From an uncultured Flavobacteriales bacterium (GTDB taxonomy: Bacteria > Bacteroidota > Bacteroidia > Flavobacteriales_G > Salibacteraceae): a stretch of DNA of 64,000 bases. Each line of letters starts with the position of its first letter. Positions within the stretch are counted from its first letter, which is position 1. The notes beneath the pieces are model-generated. The model searched no databases and was not told the origin of the DNA. It saw only the letters and a program-made list of their open reading frames with translations. The translations under genes were made by a program, and so were the position numbers. This document shows, one piece after another, positions 53,488 through 63,137 of the stretch. The DNA is taken from NCBI GenBank assembly GCA_943788145.1, contig CALSPD010000008.1, forward strand, positions 62,001 to 126,000, written 5' to 3'.

Positions 53488-53503
53488 ATTATGCACGCAT
53501 AAT
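53488..53503. promoter_or_regulatory. Candidate MarR operator (perfect 7-2-7 inverted repeat)
   Basis: ATTATGC-AC-GCATAAT lies 28 nt upstream of the MarR start codon and directly before a near-consensus -7 box (TACTTTCG, 53511-53518). Binding of the encoded MarR dimer here would block the beta-oxidation operon promoter. Confidence 0.6.
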
Positions 53504-53530
53504 AAATATTTTACTTTCGATTCTCATATT

Positions 53531-53962
53531 ATGAAGTCAGAGGATACGGTAGATTATTATTTGAGGAAAACTTGGTTAAAGGTTTCCAAGATGTACAACC
53601 AAATTGCTGCACCATACGGGCTCACTCAATCGATTGGATTCATACTTTTAAACATTGATCCTAAAAAAGGAACGCCTTCAACGCAACTTGGGCCAATGAT
53701 GGGAATGGAGCCTACTAGCTTAAGTCGAACATTGAAAGCGATAGAAGGGAAAGGATGGATAGTGAAAAGGTCCGATGCGTCTGATGGTCGAGTTACGCGT
53801 ATATTGCTGACGGATGAAGGACATCGATTGCGGGCGATTTCGAGAGAAACGGTTGTAAGCTTTAATCAGAAGTTATTGGAAGAAATTGGTGCTGAACGAT
53901 TTAAAGAATTTGTAAAAGTCATGGACATCATTGATGTTCATTCAACGAAGAAAAAAATATGA
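53531..53962 (+). CDS. MarR family transcriptional regulator
   Basis: A 143-residue winged-helix repressor. The recognition helix and wing are visible in TQLGPMMGMEPTSLSRTLKAIEGKGWIVKRSDASDGRVTRILLTDEGHRL, with the typical DxR wing (DGR). It is the first gene of a beta-oxidation operon and overlaps the next gene by 4 nt, so it probably senses an acyl-CoA or fatty acid and represses its own operon through the upstream inverted repeat. The effector is inferred from context only. Confidence 0.92.
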   Translation: MKSEDTVDYYLRKTWLKVSKMYNQIAAPYGLTQSIGFILLNIDPKKGTPSTQLGPMMGMEPTSLSRTLKAIEGKGWIVKRSDASDGRVTRILLTDEGHRLRAISRETVVSFNQKLLEEIGAERFKEFVKVMDIIDVHSTKKKI

Positions 53963-56367
53963 CAAAAAGAAGAATTAATAAAGTAGCCGTTTTGGGCTCT
54001 GGAATTATGGGTTCGCGGATTGCGTGTCACTTTGCCAATGTCGGTGTGCAAGTCTTGTTGCTTGATATTGTGCCACGTGAGCCCAATGAGCAAGAGCAAG
54101 CAAAGGGTTTAACACTGGATCATCCCATGGTTCGAAACAGAATTGTAAACGACAGCCTGCAAACAGCATTAAAGAGTAGTCCATCACCTATCTATAAAAA
54201 GTCGTTTGCCAAGCTAATTGAAACAGGAAATTTTGATGATGATTTACAAAAAATATCCGATTGTGACTGGGTGATTGAAGTAATCATAGAACGGTTGGAT
54301 ATTAAGCAAAGCCTTTTCGAACGAGTTGAGAAATTCCGAAAGCCTGGTACCTTAATCACATCCAATACTTCGGGAATTCCTATCCATTTGATGAGCGAAG
54401 GTAGAAGTGAAGACTTCCAAAAGCATTTTTGTGGAACCCACTTTTTTAATCCACCGCGATACTTGAAGTTGCTTGAAATAATTCCTGGCCCGAATACGGA
54501 TGTTGTCGTGCTTGACTTCCTGATGGATTATGGTAAAAGATATTTAGGAAAGACCACTGTTTGGTGTAAAGACACTCCCGCGTTTATCGCCAATAGAGTG
54601 GGCGTGTTTAGCATCATGTGGATGTTTCATCATGTGAAAGAAAAAGGATATACGGTTGATGAAATAGATCGACTAACAGGTCCGGTTATTGGACGGCCTA
54701 AATCAGCAACATTTCGAACAACAGATGTTGTTGGCCTTGATACATTAGTTCACGTTTCGAACGGTGTGAAAAACAACGTTCCAAACGATGAAATGGCAGA
54801 CCTGTTTCAGATTCCCGACTACATCCAAAAAATGGTCGATGGTAAAATGCTCGGTGATAAAACGAAGCAAGGGTTTTTTAAGAAAACGAAAACACCGGAA
54901 GGTAAACGAGAAATTCTTGTGCTGGATATAAACAGCATGGATTACGGACCTCGATCCAAGCCAAAGTTTGCATCACTAGAGGCATCAAAATCCATTGATG
55001 ATCTAGGATCTCGCCTAAAATTTTTATTTGGATTTAAAGATAGAGCCGGGGACTTTTACAGAGCTCATTTTTCTTCGCTCTTCGCTTATGTCAGTCATAG
55101 AGTTCCAGAAATAAGCGATGAAGTATATCGACTGGACGATGCTATGAAAGCTGGATTCGGATATGAAATTGGTCCGTTTGAAGCTTGGGACGCCATCGGT
55201 GTGAAGGGAGGATTAGCTGAAATTGAAAATCAAGGTTTGGTGCCAGCGAATTGGATTAAAACCATGGTTGATTCAGGAGCGGAAAGCTTCTATAGAATAC
55301 ACGATGGTAAACGGCAGTTTTGGGATCAAAAAACGGCTTCATATATAGATATTCCTGGTCAAGATGGAATGGTGAGTTTGATGATAGCTAAGCATCAAAA
55401 TGTGCTTTGGAAGAATTCAGGAACGACCATAACAGATTTGGGCGATGGCATTTTAAATGTCGAATTCCATACAAAAATGAACACCATTGGAGGCGATGTA
55501 CTTCAAGGCTTGAGTAAGGCCATTGATATGGCTGAGTCGGACTACGAAGGAATGGTAGTTTACAATGAAGGTGGAAACTTCAGTGCTGGAGCCAATGTCG
55601 GAATGATCTTTATGATGGCGGCTGAACAAGAATATGACGAGCTGGATTTTGCCATTCGACAGTTTCAACAAACTATGATGCGAATGCGTTATTCCAGTAT
55701 TCCCGTTGTCAGCGCCCCACACAACCTAGCCCTCGGTGGAGCATGTGAACTAAGTATGCATGCCGACAAGGTGGTTGCGAATGCTGAGCTTTACATGGGA
55801 TTGGTTGAGTTTGGAGTCGGAGTGATTCCTGGTGGAGGCGGAACAAAGGAGTTTGCTTTGCGATTGTCAGACGAACTAAGGGAAGGCGACATCAGATCAA
55901 ACCAGTTTCGAAATCGGTTGATGACCATTGCGCAAGCCAAGGTTTCAACTTCCGCTTATGAAGCCTTTGAATTGGGGTATTTAAGACAGGGGATTGATGA
56001 AGTAGTAGTAAGTCGGGAACTTCAACTAACCCGATCGAAACGCGCGGCATTGGACTTGGCGGAAAAGGGATATACAAGGCCAAAAGAAAGACATGACATT
56101 CAGGTGCTGGGCAATGAAGGACTAGGGTTGGTTTATGTTGGAGCTGAAACCATGGCGTCAGGAAACTACATGAGCGAACATGATCGGGTAATTAGCGAAA
56201 AACTTGGATGGGTGCTTTGTGGAGGCGATTTAAGCTATCCGCAGGAAGTGTCAGAAAAGTATTTGCTCGACCTAGAACGAAAAGCATTTTTAGAATTGTG
56301 TGCTACTCGTCCAACCCTGGAGCGACTTCAAAGCATGGTTAAGTATGGAAAAGTATTAAGAAACTAA
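53959..56367 (+). CDS. fadB: 3-hydroxyacyl-CoA dehydrogenase / enoyl-CoA hydratase fusion
   Basis: An 802-residue bifunctional beta-oxidation enzyme, with the dehydrogenase N-terminal and the hydratase C-terminal (the reverse of E. coli FadB). NAD binding is VAVLGSGIMGSRIACHFANVGVQVLLLDI (about 6-34). GTHFFNPPRYLKLLEIIPGP and the helical dimerisation domains follow. The crotonase domain occupies about 490-700, with ALGGACELSMHADKVVAN and LVEFGVGVIPGGGGTKEFALR carrying the oxyanion-hole and Glu region. It lies 4 bp before the thiolase gene, so the operon supplies consecutive steps. The domain order matches the archaeal and Bacteroidota fused enzymes. Confidence 0.94.
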   Translation: MTKRRINKVAVLGSGIMGSRIACHFANVGVQVLLLDIVPREPNEQEQAKGLTLDHPMVRNRIVNDSLQTALKSSPSPIYKKSFAKLIETGNFDDDLQKISDCDWVIEVIIERLDIKQSLFERVEKFRKPGTLITSNTSGIPIHLMSEGRSEDFQKHFCGTHFFNPPRYLKLLEIIPGPNTDVVVLDFLMDYGKRYLGKTTVWCKDTPAFIANRVGVFSIMWMFHHVKEKGYTVDEIDRLTGPVIGRPKSATFRTTDVVGLDTLVHVSNGVKNNVPNDEMADLFQIPDYIQKMVDGKMLGDKTKQGFFKKTKTPEGKREILVLDINSMDYGPRSKPKFASLEASKSIDDLGSRLKFLFGFKDRAGDFYRAHFSSLFAYVSHRVPEISDEVYRLDDAMKAGFGYEIGPFEAWDAIGVKGGLAEIENQGLVPANWIKTMVDSGAESFYRIHDGKRQFWDQKTASYIDIPGQDGMVSLMIAKHQNVLWKNSGTTITDLGDGILNVEFHTKMNTIGGDVLQGLSKAIDMAESDYEGMVVYNEGGNFSAGANVGMIFMMAAEQEYDELDFAIRQFQQTMMRMRYSSIPVVSAPHNLALGGACELSMHADKVVANAELYMGLVEFGVGVIPGGGGTKEFALRLSDELREGDIRSNQFRNRLMTIAQAKVSTSAYEAFELGYLRQGIDEVVVSRELQLTRSKRAALDLAEKGYTRPKERHDIQVLGNEGLGLVYVGAETMASGNYMSEHDRVISEKLGWVLCGGDLSYPQEVSEKYLLDLERKAFLELCATRPTLERLQSMVKYGKVLRN

Positions 56368-56371
56368 AATT

Positions 56372-57544
56372 ATGAACGCATATATAATAGCAGGAAAAAG
56401 GTCGGCCGTAGGAAAAGCACCAAGAGGTAAACTACGCTTTACTCGGCCAGATGATTTAGCAGCAGCAGTGATAAAAGGCATGCTCGCAGACTTTCCAGAT
56501 TTGGATAGAGACCGAATAGACGATGTCATTGTAGGAAATGCCACCCCTGAAGCCGAGCAAGGTTTAAATGTGGGGCGCATGATTTCGCTTATGAGCCTCG
56601 ATACAGATAAAGTGCCTGGAATGACGGTAAATCGTTACTGTTCATCTGGACTGGAAACAATAGCAATTGCATCTGCTAAAATCCATGCTGGATTGGCTGA
56701 TATTATCATCGCTGGTGGAGTTGAAACAATGAGTCCCATTCCGTTTGGTGGATGGCGCATTGTGCCAAATGCTCCTGTGGCTCATGCCAATCACGACTAT
56801 TATTGGGGCATGGGTTTGACAGCTGAAGCTGTTGCCAGAGAATATAATGTTAGCCGAGAAGATCAAGATGCGTTTGCATATCAATCGCATATGAAAGCGA
56901 TAGCAGCGATTAAAGCTGGTGCTTTTAAAGATGAAATTGTTCCTATAGAAGTGGAAGAAATTTTTGTCAAGGACGACAAAAAGCAATCGAAGAAGTACAT
57001 CTTCGATACGGATGAAGGTCCTCGACCAGATACAGAAATGTCCAAACTTGCTCGACTACGTCCGGTGTTTGATGCCAAAGGTTCGGTGACGGCTGGTAAT
57101 GCTTCACAAACTAGTGATGGAGCAGCTTTTGTTATGATCGTGTCTGAAAGAATGTTGAAAGAATTGAATGTGGAACCCATCGCACAGTTGAAGTCATATG
57201 CAGTAGCTGGTGTACCTCCAAGAATAATGGGGATAGGTCCCGTAGAGGCAATACCGAAGGCATTAAAACTTGCAGGTATGCGTCAAGAAGACATCGATTT
57301 AATCGAATTAAACGAAGCATTTGCCTCTCAGTCATTGGCGGTGATGCGAAAACTGGGTCTAAACCAAGACATAGTTAATGTAAACGGAGGCGCCATTTCC
57401 ATTGGTCATCCACTGGGTTGTACCGGAGCCAAACTAAGCGTGCAAATGTTTAGCGAATTAAAACGAAGGAATCAGAAGTACGGTATGGTCACCATGTGTG
57501 TTGGTACAGGACAAGGTGCAGCTGGTATATTCGAAATGATGTAA
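56372..57544 (+). CDS. fadA: Acetyl-CoA C-acyltransferase (thiolase)
   Basis: Performs the last step of beta-oxidation, cleaving 3-ketoacyl-CoA with CoA. The 390-residue protein has the acylated Cys90 (TVNRYCSSGLETIA), NEAFASQSLAVMRKLGL, the His in GGAISIGHPLGCTGAKL and the second Cys in MVTMCVGTGQGAAGIFE. All are intact. Encoded 4 bp after the fused HAD/ECH gene. Confidence 0.96.
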   Translation: MNAYIIAGKRSAVGKAPRGKLRFTRPDDLAAAVIKGMLADFPDLDRDRIDDVIVGNATPEAEQGLNVGRMISLMSLDTDKVPGMTVNRYCSSGLETIAIASAKIHAGLADIIIAGGVETMSPIPFGGWRIVPNAPVAHANHDYYWGMGLTAEAVAREYNVSREDQDAFAYQSHMKAIAAIKAGAFKDEIVPIEVEEIFVKDDKKQSKKYIFDTDEGPRPDTEMSKLARLRPVFDAKGSVTAGNASQTSDGAAFVMIVSERMLKELNVEPIAQLKSYAVAGVPPRIMGIGPVEAIPKALKLAGMRQEDIDLIELNEAFASQSLAVMRKLGLNQDIVNVNGGAISIGHPLGCTGAKLSVQMFSELKRRNQKYGMVTMCVGTGQGAAGIFEMM

Positions 57545-57612
57545 TAAAATAAGTGGTCAAATCAGCACAAAGATTCAAGGAAGCTTGATCAAAGTGCATA
57601 AAAAACAAAATT

Positions 57613-59385
57613 ATGAGTGCAATAAAAGGGGGAGAATTCCTGATAAGAAAAACAAGTCCTGAAGAGGTGTTCACACCGGAAGAGTGGGGTGAGGAAGAAA
57701 AAATGATTGCGCAAACCTGCCGTGATTTTTTAGCTCAGGAGGTGTTGCCTTTAGTTGATAAGATTGATTCCATGGAAGATCCAACGCTCATGCCGAGCTT
57801 GTTGAAAAAGGCGGGTGAATTGGGGATTCTTTCCATTTCAATTCCAACGGAATATGGTGGCATGGGAATGGACTTTAAAACCTCCATGCTGGCGGCCGAA
57901 GCTGTCGGTGGTGGTCATTCTTTTAGCGTTGCAATTTCCGCTCACACAGGAATAGGTACACTTCCAATTCTGTATTATGGAAGCGAAGAGCAAAAACAGA
58001 AATACATACCAAAGCTAGGTTCAGGAGAGTGGTTAGGTTGCTATTGTTTAACAGAGCCTAGTGCTGGTTCGGATGCAAATTCGGGTAAGACAAAGGCGGT
58101 TAAAGAAGGTGCTAACTGGAAATTGAACGGCCAGAAAATGTGGATTACGAATGGCGGATTTGCTAACTTATACACGGTCTTCGCTAAAATTGATGATGAT
58201 AAAAATCTAAGTGCATTTATTGTTCAAAAGGGCGCAGAAGGATTATCATTAAACCCTGAGGAAAAGAAGATGGGCATCAAGGGCTCATCCACACGTCAAG
58301 TCTTTTTTAACGATGTTGTAGTGCCTGATGGTAATCAGTTAAGCGATCGTCAAAATGGCTTTAAAATCGCCTTAAACATTCTGAATGTGGGACGAATTAA
58401 ACTGGCCGCAGCAACACTTGGAGCAGCGAAAGAAGTGGTGACCGTTAGCGTAAAATACGCCAATGAAAGAAACCAGTTTGGCCGTCCTATTTCAAAGTAT
58501 GGAGCGATTAAATATAAAATTGGCGAAATGGCGATGAGAACGTATGCATTGGAAAGTGCCGTTTATCGAATCAGTCAAAACATTCAAGATCGAATTCATG
58601 GTTTAGCTGCTGAGGGCATGGATAAAAGTGAAGCAACACTGAAGGGTATTGAAGAATACGCTGCTGAATGTGCTATGATGAAAGTGTTAGGTTCTGAGGT
58701 ACTTGATTACGTAACTGACGAAGGTGTTCAGATACACGGTGGAATGGGTTACAGCGCAGAAACCATTGTAGAGAAAGCGTATAGAGACAGCCGAATCAAT
58801 CGAATTTTTGAGGGAACGAACGAGATCAATCGAATGTTAACAGTCGATATGATTCTTAAAAAGGCGATGAATGGAGAGCTCGATTTGATGGGCGCTGCAA
58901 AATCAGTTCAAGATGAGCTGTTGAGTATTCCTGATTTTGGAGACAACGACAATGAACTATTTGGTGCTGAACATAAACTTATTGCGAACTTCAAGAAAGC
59001 TGTGTTGATGGTGGCTGGTGCCGCTGCTCAAAAGCTTATGATGGATTTGCCAAAGGAGCAGGAAGTTTTGATGAATATCGCTGATATGGCGATTGATACG
59101 TATACATGTGAGTCGATTCTCCTGCGTGTACACAAGCGAATCCTTGCCAATGGGGAAGATGGTCAGGAAGTCTATAAGGCTATGGTTCAGGTATATCTTC
59201 ACGATGCAGCCGATCGGGTCAACAAGGCGGGGAAAGAGGCAATCTTGTCCTTTGCTGAAGGCGATGAGCTCCGAATGATGTTGATGGGTGTCAAAAGATT
59301 TACAAAGTCTGAACCCGTTAATGCCAAAGAACTCAGAAGATTAGTTGCTGATAGTGTGATTAAGGAAAATAAATACAACGTTTAA
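57613..59385 (+). CDS. Acyl-CoA dehydrogenase, long form
   Basis: A 590-residue FAD enzyme that introduces the first double bond in beta-oxidation and passes electrons to ETF (etfAB at 11-12.8 kb). LTEPSAGSDANSGKTKAV, WITNGG and GIKGSSTRQVFFNDV shape the FAD and substrate site. The acidic YAAECAMMKVLGSEVLDYVTDEGVQIHGGMGY and the EGTNEINRM motif are family signatures. It has a C-terminal extension of about 180 residues (DEAALRVHKRILANGEDG region), as in very-long-chain type enzymes. It is the last gene of the MarR-led operon, 68 bp after the thiolase gene. Confidence 0.95.
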   Translation: MSAIKGGEFLIRKTSPEEVFTPEEWGEEEKMIAQTCRDFLAQEVLPLVDKIDSMEDPTLMPSLLKKAGELGILSISIPTEYGGMGMDFKTSMLAAEAVGGGHSFSVAISAHTGIGTLPILYYGSEEQKQKYIPKLGSGEWLGCYCLTEPSAGSDANSGKTKAVKEGANWKLNGQKMWITNGGFANLYTVFAKIDDDKNLSAFIVQKGAEGLSLNPEEKKMGIKGSSTRQVFFNDVVVPDGNQLSDRQNGFKIALNILNVGRIKLAAATLGAAKEVVTVSVKYANERNQFGRPISKYGAIKYKIGEMAMRTYALESAVYRISQNIQDRIHGLAAEGMDKSEATLKGIEEYAAECAMMKVLGSEVLDYVTDEGVQIHGGMGYSAETIVEKAYRDSRINRIFEGTNEINRMLTVDMILKKAMNGELDLMGAAKSVQDELLSIPDFGDNDNELFGAEHKLIANFKKAVLMVAGAAAQKLMMDLPKEQEVLMNIADMAIDTYTCESILLRVHKRILANGEDGQEVYKAMVQVYLHDAADRVNKAGKEAILSFAEGDELRMMLMGVKRFTKSEPVNAKELRRLVADSVIKENKYNV

Positions 59386-59439
59386 TCCCATTTATTACGT
59401 AACCTTTTTATTATTTCGGACTATATTAGGGACGGATTA

Positions 59440-59832
59440 ATGTGGGATATGTGCGCTATAGTTGACGATAATAAATTCGATCGTTTGATATGCAATCGTA
59501 TAGTCGAAAGATTGGACGAGAGTATTGATGTTGTCCAATTTGATTCGGGCGAATCCATACTCTCGTATTTGGTTTCGGATGACTTTCTCAGTGATGACTT
59601 CCTCATTTTCCTTGACATCAATATGCCAAAAATGAACGGGTTTGAGTTTCTTGAGCAAATGGTCAATTCAGAAGCTATAAAACCTAAGCTTCACACCATA
59701 TCAGTAATCATTATGACTTCTTCCACTCGAATTGAGGATAGAGATATGGCTGCGAAATATCCATGCGTTAGAGGTTTTATTCAAAAACCTATGCAAGCGA
59801 GTCAAGTGGAGTCCGCGATGCGGGTGAATTGA
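59440..59832 (+). CDS. Single-domain response regulator
   Basis: A 130-residue CheY-like receiver with no output domain. Asp9/Asp10 (IVDDN), the phosphoacceptor Asp in FLDINMPKMNGFEFL (about residue 60), the Thr/Ser in IIMTSST and the conserved Lys-Pro in IQKPMQ are all present, so it should be phosphorylatable. No histidine kinase is adjacent. It probably acts by protein-protein contact. The upstream start is uncertain because the frame opens at ATG with the sequence MWDMCAIVDDN; the second Met is a possible alternative. Confidence 0.88.
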   Translation: MWDMCAIVDDNKFDRLICNRIVERLDESIDVVQFDSGESILSYLVSDDFLSDDFLIFLDINMPKMNGFEFLEQMVNSEAIKPKLHTISVIIMTSSTRIEDRDMAAKYPCVRGFIQKPMQASQVESAMRVN

Positions 59833-59844
59833 TAACTGGGTTTA

Positions 59845-61800
59845 TTACCTCCTTACAGTAATCCAAGCATCCCATTCTCCTGCCGCGATGCACTTCATAC
59901 GAAGTTTATCAGCCTCAGATCGTTTGGTGAATTTTGGACCCATCAAGAATCGGGTAATTCCGTCATCGTAACCCTTAATCTCAACCTCGCCAACGCTTCT
60001 CAAGAAGTCATACTTGAAGTTTCCAGGATTGCGATATGCACCCACTTGAACGCGGAAATAACATCCAGAAGCAATTTCTTCGTCCGTCAAATCCTCGCGA
60101 TCTGGATCGACATCACAAACGGCATCAACAGGTTCAACAGGAATAGCTAAAGAGTCTAATTGTTTTTGAATTCCTTTACCAGAAACATATCCGTTCGTGT
60201 AGAAGTCAAATCTGTGTTCGATACGTAAAACGCCTTCTTTCATTGGCGGAACATCAACTATTTCAACTTTTGGTGGGAAACCATCTGCTAAAAGACTGAT
60301 TTTGTACTTATGTCCAGGTAGAAGTGAATAAACAAATTCACCAGTTACACTGTCCGCAACTAAAGTGGCTAAGACATCTCCGGTTTTGAAATCCATGATT
60401 TTGGCAATGGCAGAACTTGGAATGTCATCTATGTAGACAGTTCCAACAAGTAAGACTAAGACATTAAGTCGTTCGAAAGTGCCTGGCTGAATTCGATATA
60501 TATCATGTAAGTTTTCACCACTTGCACGAGCAGAAGAAAAATATCCCCAATCCCCATCTTTTGTGATGTAGTAGAAGCGATCGTCATCTGTTGTGTTGAT
60601 AGGATAACCAAGGTTTATTACCTCTTGCCAATCTTTAGCAGCGCTGTCATATTTTACATAAAACATATCATAGCCACCCATTGACCCATGCGATTCAGAG
60701 GCGAAGTAAAAAGAGGATCCGTTTGAATACATGAAAGGCGAATCCTCGTTGAATTCAGTATTAATCTTTGGACCGAGGTTCGATATATTTCCATACGAAC
60801 CGTCTTCCCTCAGAATGGCCGTATAAATATCTCGTCCTCCTAATCCACCTGGTTTGTCACTTGAAAAATAGAGCGTGCGATTATCCGGGGCAAGAAAAGC
60901 GTGACCTTCATAATGAGGCGTGTTCACGCCACCTTTGATTTTTTGTGGTGCACTCCAAGCCGTGTCGCCAAGGTTTTCGCTTACATATATATCTTCTTCT
61001 GCATTGTCACCGCTTAAGTATATGTACATCCACTTTTTGTCATAAGACAAGCTCATTGAAGCCTCGTGACGATCGCTTGTGTTTATCTTATCGGAAATAC
61101 TTCTCCCCTCACCGAAATTAAATTGATCGTCACCGCCTTCATGATCGGCAACGAAAATGTCTTCATAATAAGACCCGACAAATGTCTTTTTAGTCTGGTC
61201 GTTCATCAACTCACCTTTGCTGTCAGGTCCTCTGTTGGTGTAATATAAATGTTCGCCATCCGGGTCGATAACAGGACTGTATTGTGAGTTTTGAGGATTA
61301 CTAGGAGGCGTTAATATTTCAAGGGTAAGGGCCATCTTTCGTTCCATGAGCTCAATGCCATTTTTACAATTTTCAATAAGTCGTAGCGTTTCAATGCGCC
61401 TCAGCCCGCTAACCTTTGACTTTTCAAGGTATTCGTTGTAAAGATTGATTGCATCATTAAACTGATACAGAAAATGTTTAGCTCGAGCCATGTAGAAAGT
61501 TGCATCTGGGTAATCGGTGCTGCCCCGAAGGTCCTTTAAGATGTCATAAGCTTTTTCTCTGCCAGTAGATTGAAAAACCATGCTTGCTCCAGTTTTATAT
61601 TGGAGGTATACATCTCCTGAACGAACGTCCCAAAGACTGTCATAGACGGCTAAAGCTCTCAAATAACTTCCCTCTTCGAAAAGAATGTCGGCATCATATA
61701 GCCGTTTTTTAAACGGTCCAGATATGTCTTGAGCAAATAAAAGGTTCGCGCTGAAAACTAAAATAACTGCGCAAAGAATTGATCTTACGTTAGGTAGCAT
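59845..61800 (-). CDS. PorE-like exported protein: TPR, PD40 propeller, regulatory-like and SPOR-like domains
   Basis: About 651 residues from the ATG at 61800 (MLPNVRSILCAVILVFSANLLFAQ signal peptide). Residues about 25-160 carry tetratricopeptide-type helices (GSYLRALAVYDSLWDV, YMARAKHFLYQFNDAINLYNEYLEKS). Residues about 170-430 hold WD40/PD40-like blades (PVIDPDGEHLYYTNRG, HEASMSLSYDKKWMYI, AFLAPDNRTLYFSSDKPGGLGGRDIY, FMYSNGSSFYFASESHGSMGGYDMFY). A carboxypeptidase-regulatory-like domain follows (about 450-545). The C terminus (CYFRVQVGAYRNPGNFKYDF...RFLMGPKFTKRSEADKLRM) resembles a peptidoglycan-binding SPOR domain, in the place where the T9SS component PorE has an OmpA-type domain. A cell-wall-attached scaffold role is inferred. 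Confidence 0.82.
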   Translation of the reverse strand: MLPNVRSILCAVILVFSANLLFAQDISGPFKKRLYDADILFEEGSYLRALAVYDSLWDVRSGDVYLQYKTGASMVFQSTGREKAYDILKDLRGSTDYPDATFYMARAKHFLYQFNDAINLYNEYLEKSKVSGLRRIETLRLIENCKNGIELMERKMALTLEILTPPSNPQNSQYSPVIDPDGEHLYYTNRGPDSKGELMNDQTKKTFVGSYYEDIFVADHEGGDDQFNFGEGRSISDKINTSDRHEASMSLSYDKKWMYIYLSGDNAEEDIYVSENLGDTAWSAPQKIKGGVNTPHYEGHAFLAPDNRTLYFSSDKPGGLGGRDIYTAILREDGSYGNISNLGPKINTEFNEDSPFMYSNGSSFYFASESHGSMGGYDMFYVKYDSAAKDWQEVINLGYPINTTDDDRFYYITKDGDWGYFSSARASGENLHDIYRIQPGTFERLNVLVLLVGTVYIDDIPSSAIAKIMDFKTGDVLATLVADSVTGEFVYSLLPGHKYKISLLADGFPPKVEIVDVPPMKEGVLRIEHRFDFYTNGYVSGKGIQKQLDSLAIPVEPVDAVCDVDPDREDLTDEEIASGCYFRVQVGAYRNPGNFKYDFLRSVGEVEIKGYDDGITRFLMGPKFTKRSEADKLRMKCIAAGEWDAWITVRR

Positions 61801-61830
61801 GAAGCAGGTCAATTGATGGTCTCCAAATTT

Positions 61831-61842
61831 ATCAATATTGAT
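61831..61842. promoter_or_regulatory. 12-bp palindrome in the divergent PorE-like/M16 gap
   Basis: ATCAATATTGAT lies between the PorE-like gene and the M16 peptidase gene; a second palindrome TCAATTGA sits at 61809-61816. A TAACTTTG -7-like box follows at 61874-61881. Could be a regulator site; unproven. Confidence 0.35.
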
Positions 61843-61892
61843 TTGTAATGAAAGCGTTGGAATTGAGGATTACTAACTTTGACATCTTAATG

Positions 61893-63125
61893 AAATGTGA
61901 ACTTTTCGAATTAGACAACGGCCTGAGAATCGCATTTCAGGAAGATAGCAGCATTCAAACCGTTCATTGCGGGTTTTTAATCAACGCAGGATCGCGTGAT
62001 GAACTTGAAAATGAGCACGGTTTAGCTCACTTAATTGAACATTGTCTTTTCAAGGGAACTGCTAATAGAAAGGCGTTTCACATACTTTCTCGGCTGGATA
62101 GTGTAGGAGGCGAAATCAATGCATACACGACCAAAGAGGAAACTTGCGTTTACGCATCTTCCATGAATGAACACTTCCATCGAGCAAGCGAATTGCTGTT
62201 TGATATTGTTTTTGCTGCTAGCTTTCCAGATAAAGAAATTGCAAAGGAGATTTCCGTAATTCGCGATGAAATAAACAGTTACAAGGATAATCCAGACGAA
62301 ATGTTGATGGATGAATTCGAGGAAAAATTATTTCCGAATCATCCGTTTGGGCGAACAATCTTAGGTACAGAAACTGGAATTTCTCAGTTAAATCAACAGA
62401 ACATTCGCTCTTTTGTTGATCGACTTTACTCTACCGACCAAATCGTTTTTTCGTGTGTAGGGAACATATCTAGGAAGAAATTGATGCGGTTTGCTACTGA
62501 ATATTTGGAAAAAATACCAAAACGCATCCGGGGCAATATCGACAGGACGATTCCAAAAACTACCGTTTTTGACGAAACAAACAAGCGAAACGTAAATCAA
62601 GTACATACGCTTCTCGGGGGAACTTCTGTTGGGTTAAGTGATGACAAAAGATCGCACATGATCTTATTGAACAACATATTGGGCGGGCCGGCATTGAATA
62701 GTAGACTAAATCTAAACATCAGAGAAAAGCTCGGTTATTGCTACCATATTGAAAGTAATTTTAATCCTTACTCCGATTTAGGAGTCTTTCAGATCTATTT
62801 TGGAACGGATCCCGCTTATTACAAGCGTACTTCCAAGTTGGTTCGAAAGGAAATGAACGACTTAATGGATAAAGCGTTAACGCCAAGAGCATTGGCTATG
62901 GCTCAAAAACAATTGCTCGGTCAAATCGCCCTTTCTCAAGAACAGCGCTCAAGCATCATGATTTCGACAGCCAAGTCATTACTCCATTTTGGTCGCTTAG
63001 ATACCTTTGAGGAAGTAGAAGAAAAAATAATGGAGATTAACGCGAGTGATCTGCAATCTATGGCGATTGAATCGTTTCAGCCAAATAGGTTAAGCTCGCT
63101 ATCCTTCATTCCAGAGAAACAGTAA
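61893..63125 (+). CDS. M16 family zinc metallopeptidase
   Basis: A 410-residue insulinase/processing-peptidase homologue. I choose the ATG at 61893 (MKCELFELDNGLRIAFQEDSS), which gives the usual N terminus, over the open frame that starts 15 codons earlier. The inverted zinc motif is HLIEH (about 47-51, LAHLIEHCLFKGTANRKAF), with the third Glu in EISVIRDEINSYKDNPDEMLMDEFEEKLF. The substrate is unknown. The O-methyltransferase gene follows 12 bp later. Confidence 0.92.
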   Translation, partial: KCELFELDNGLRIAFQEDSSIQTVHCGFLINAGSRDELENEHGLAHLIEHCLFKGTANRKAFHILSRLDSVGGEINAYTTKEETCVYASSMNEHFHRASELLFDIVFAASFPDKEIAKEISVIRDEINSYKDNPDEMLMDEFEEKLFPNHPFGRTILGTETGISQLNQQNIRSFVDRLYSTDQIVFSCVGNISRKKLMRFATEYLEKIPKRIRGNIDRTIPKTTVFDETNKRNVNQVHTLLGGTSVGLSDDKRSHMILLNNILGGPALNSRLNLNIREKLGYCYHIESNFNPYSDLGVFQIYFGTDPAYYKRTSKLVRKEMNDLMDKALTPRALAMAQKQLLGQIALSQEQRSSIMISTAKSLLHFGRLDTFEEVEEKIMEINASDLQSMAIESFQPNRLSSLSFIPEKQ

Positions 63126-63137
63126 ACCAATAATTGG

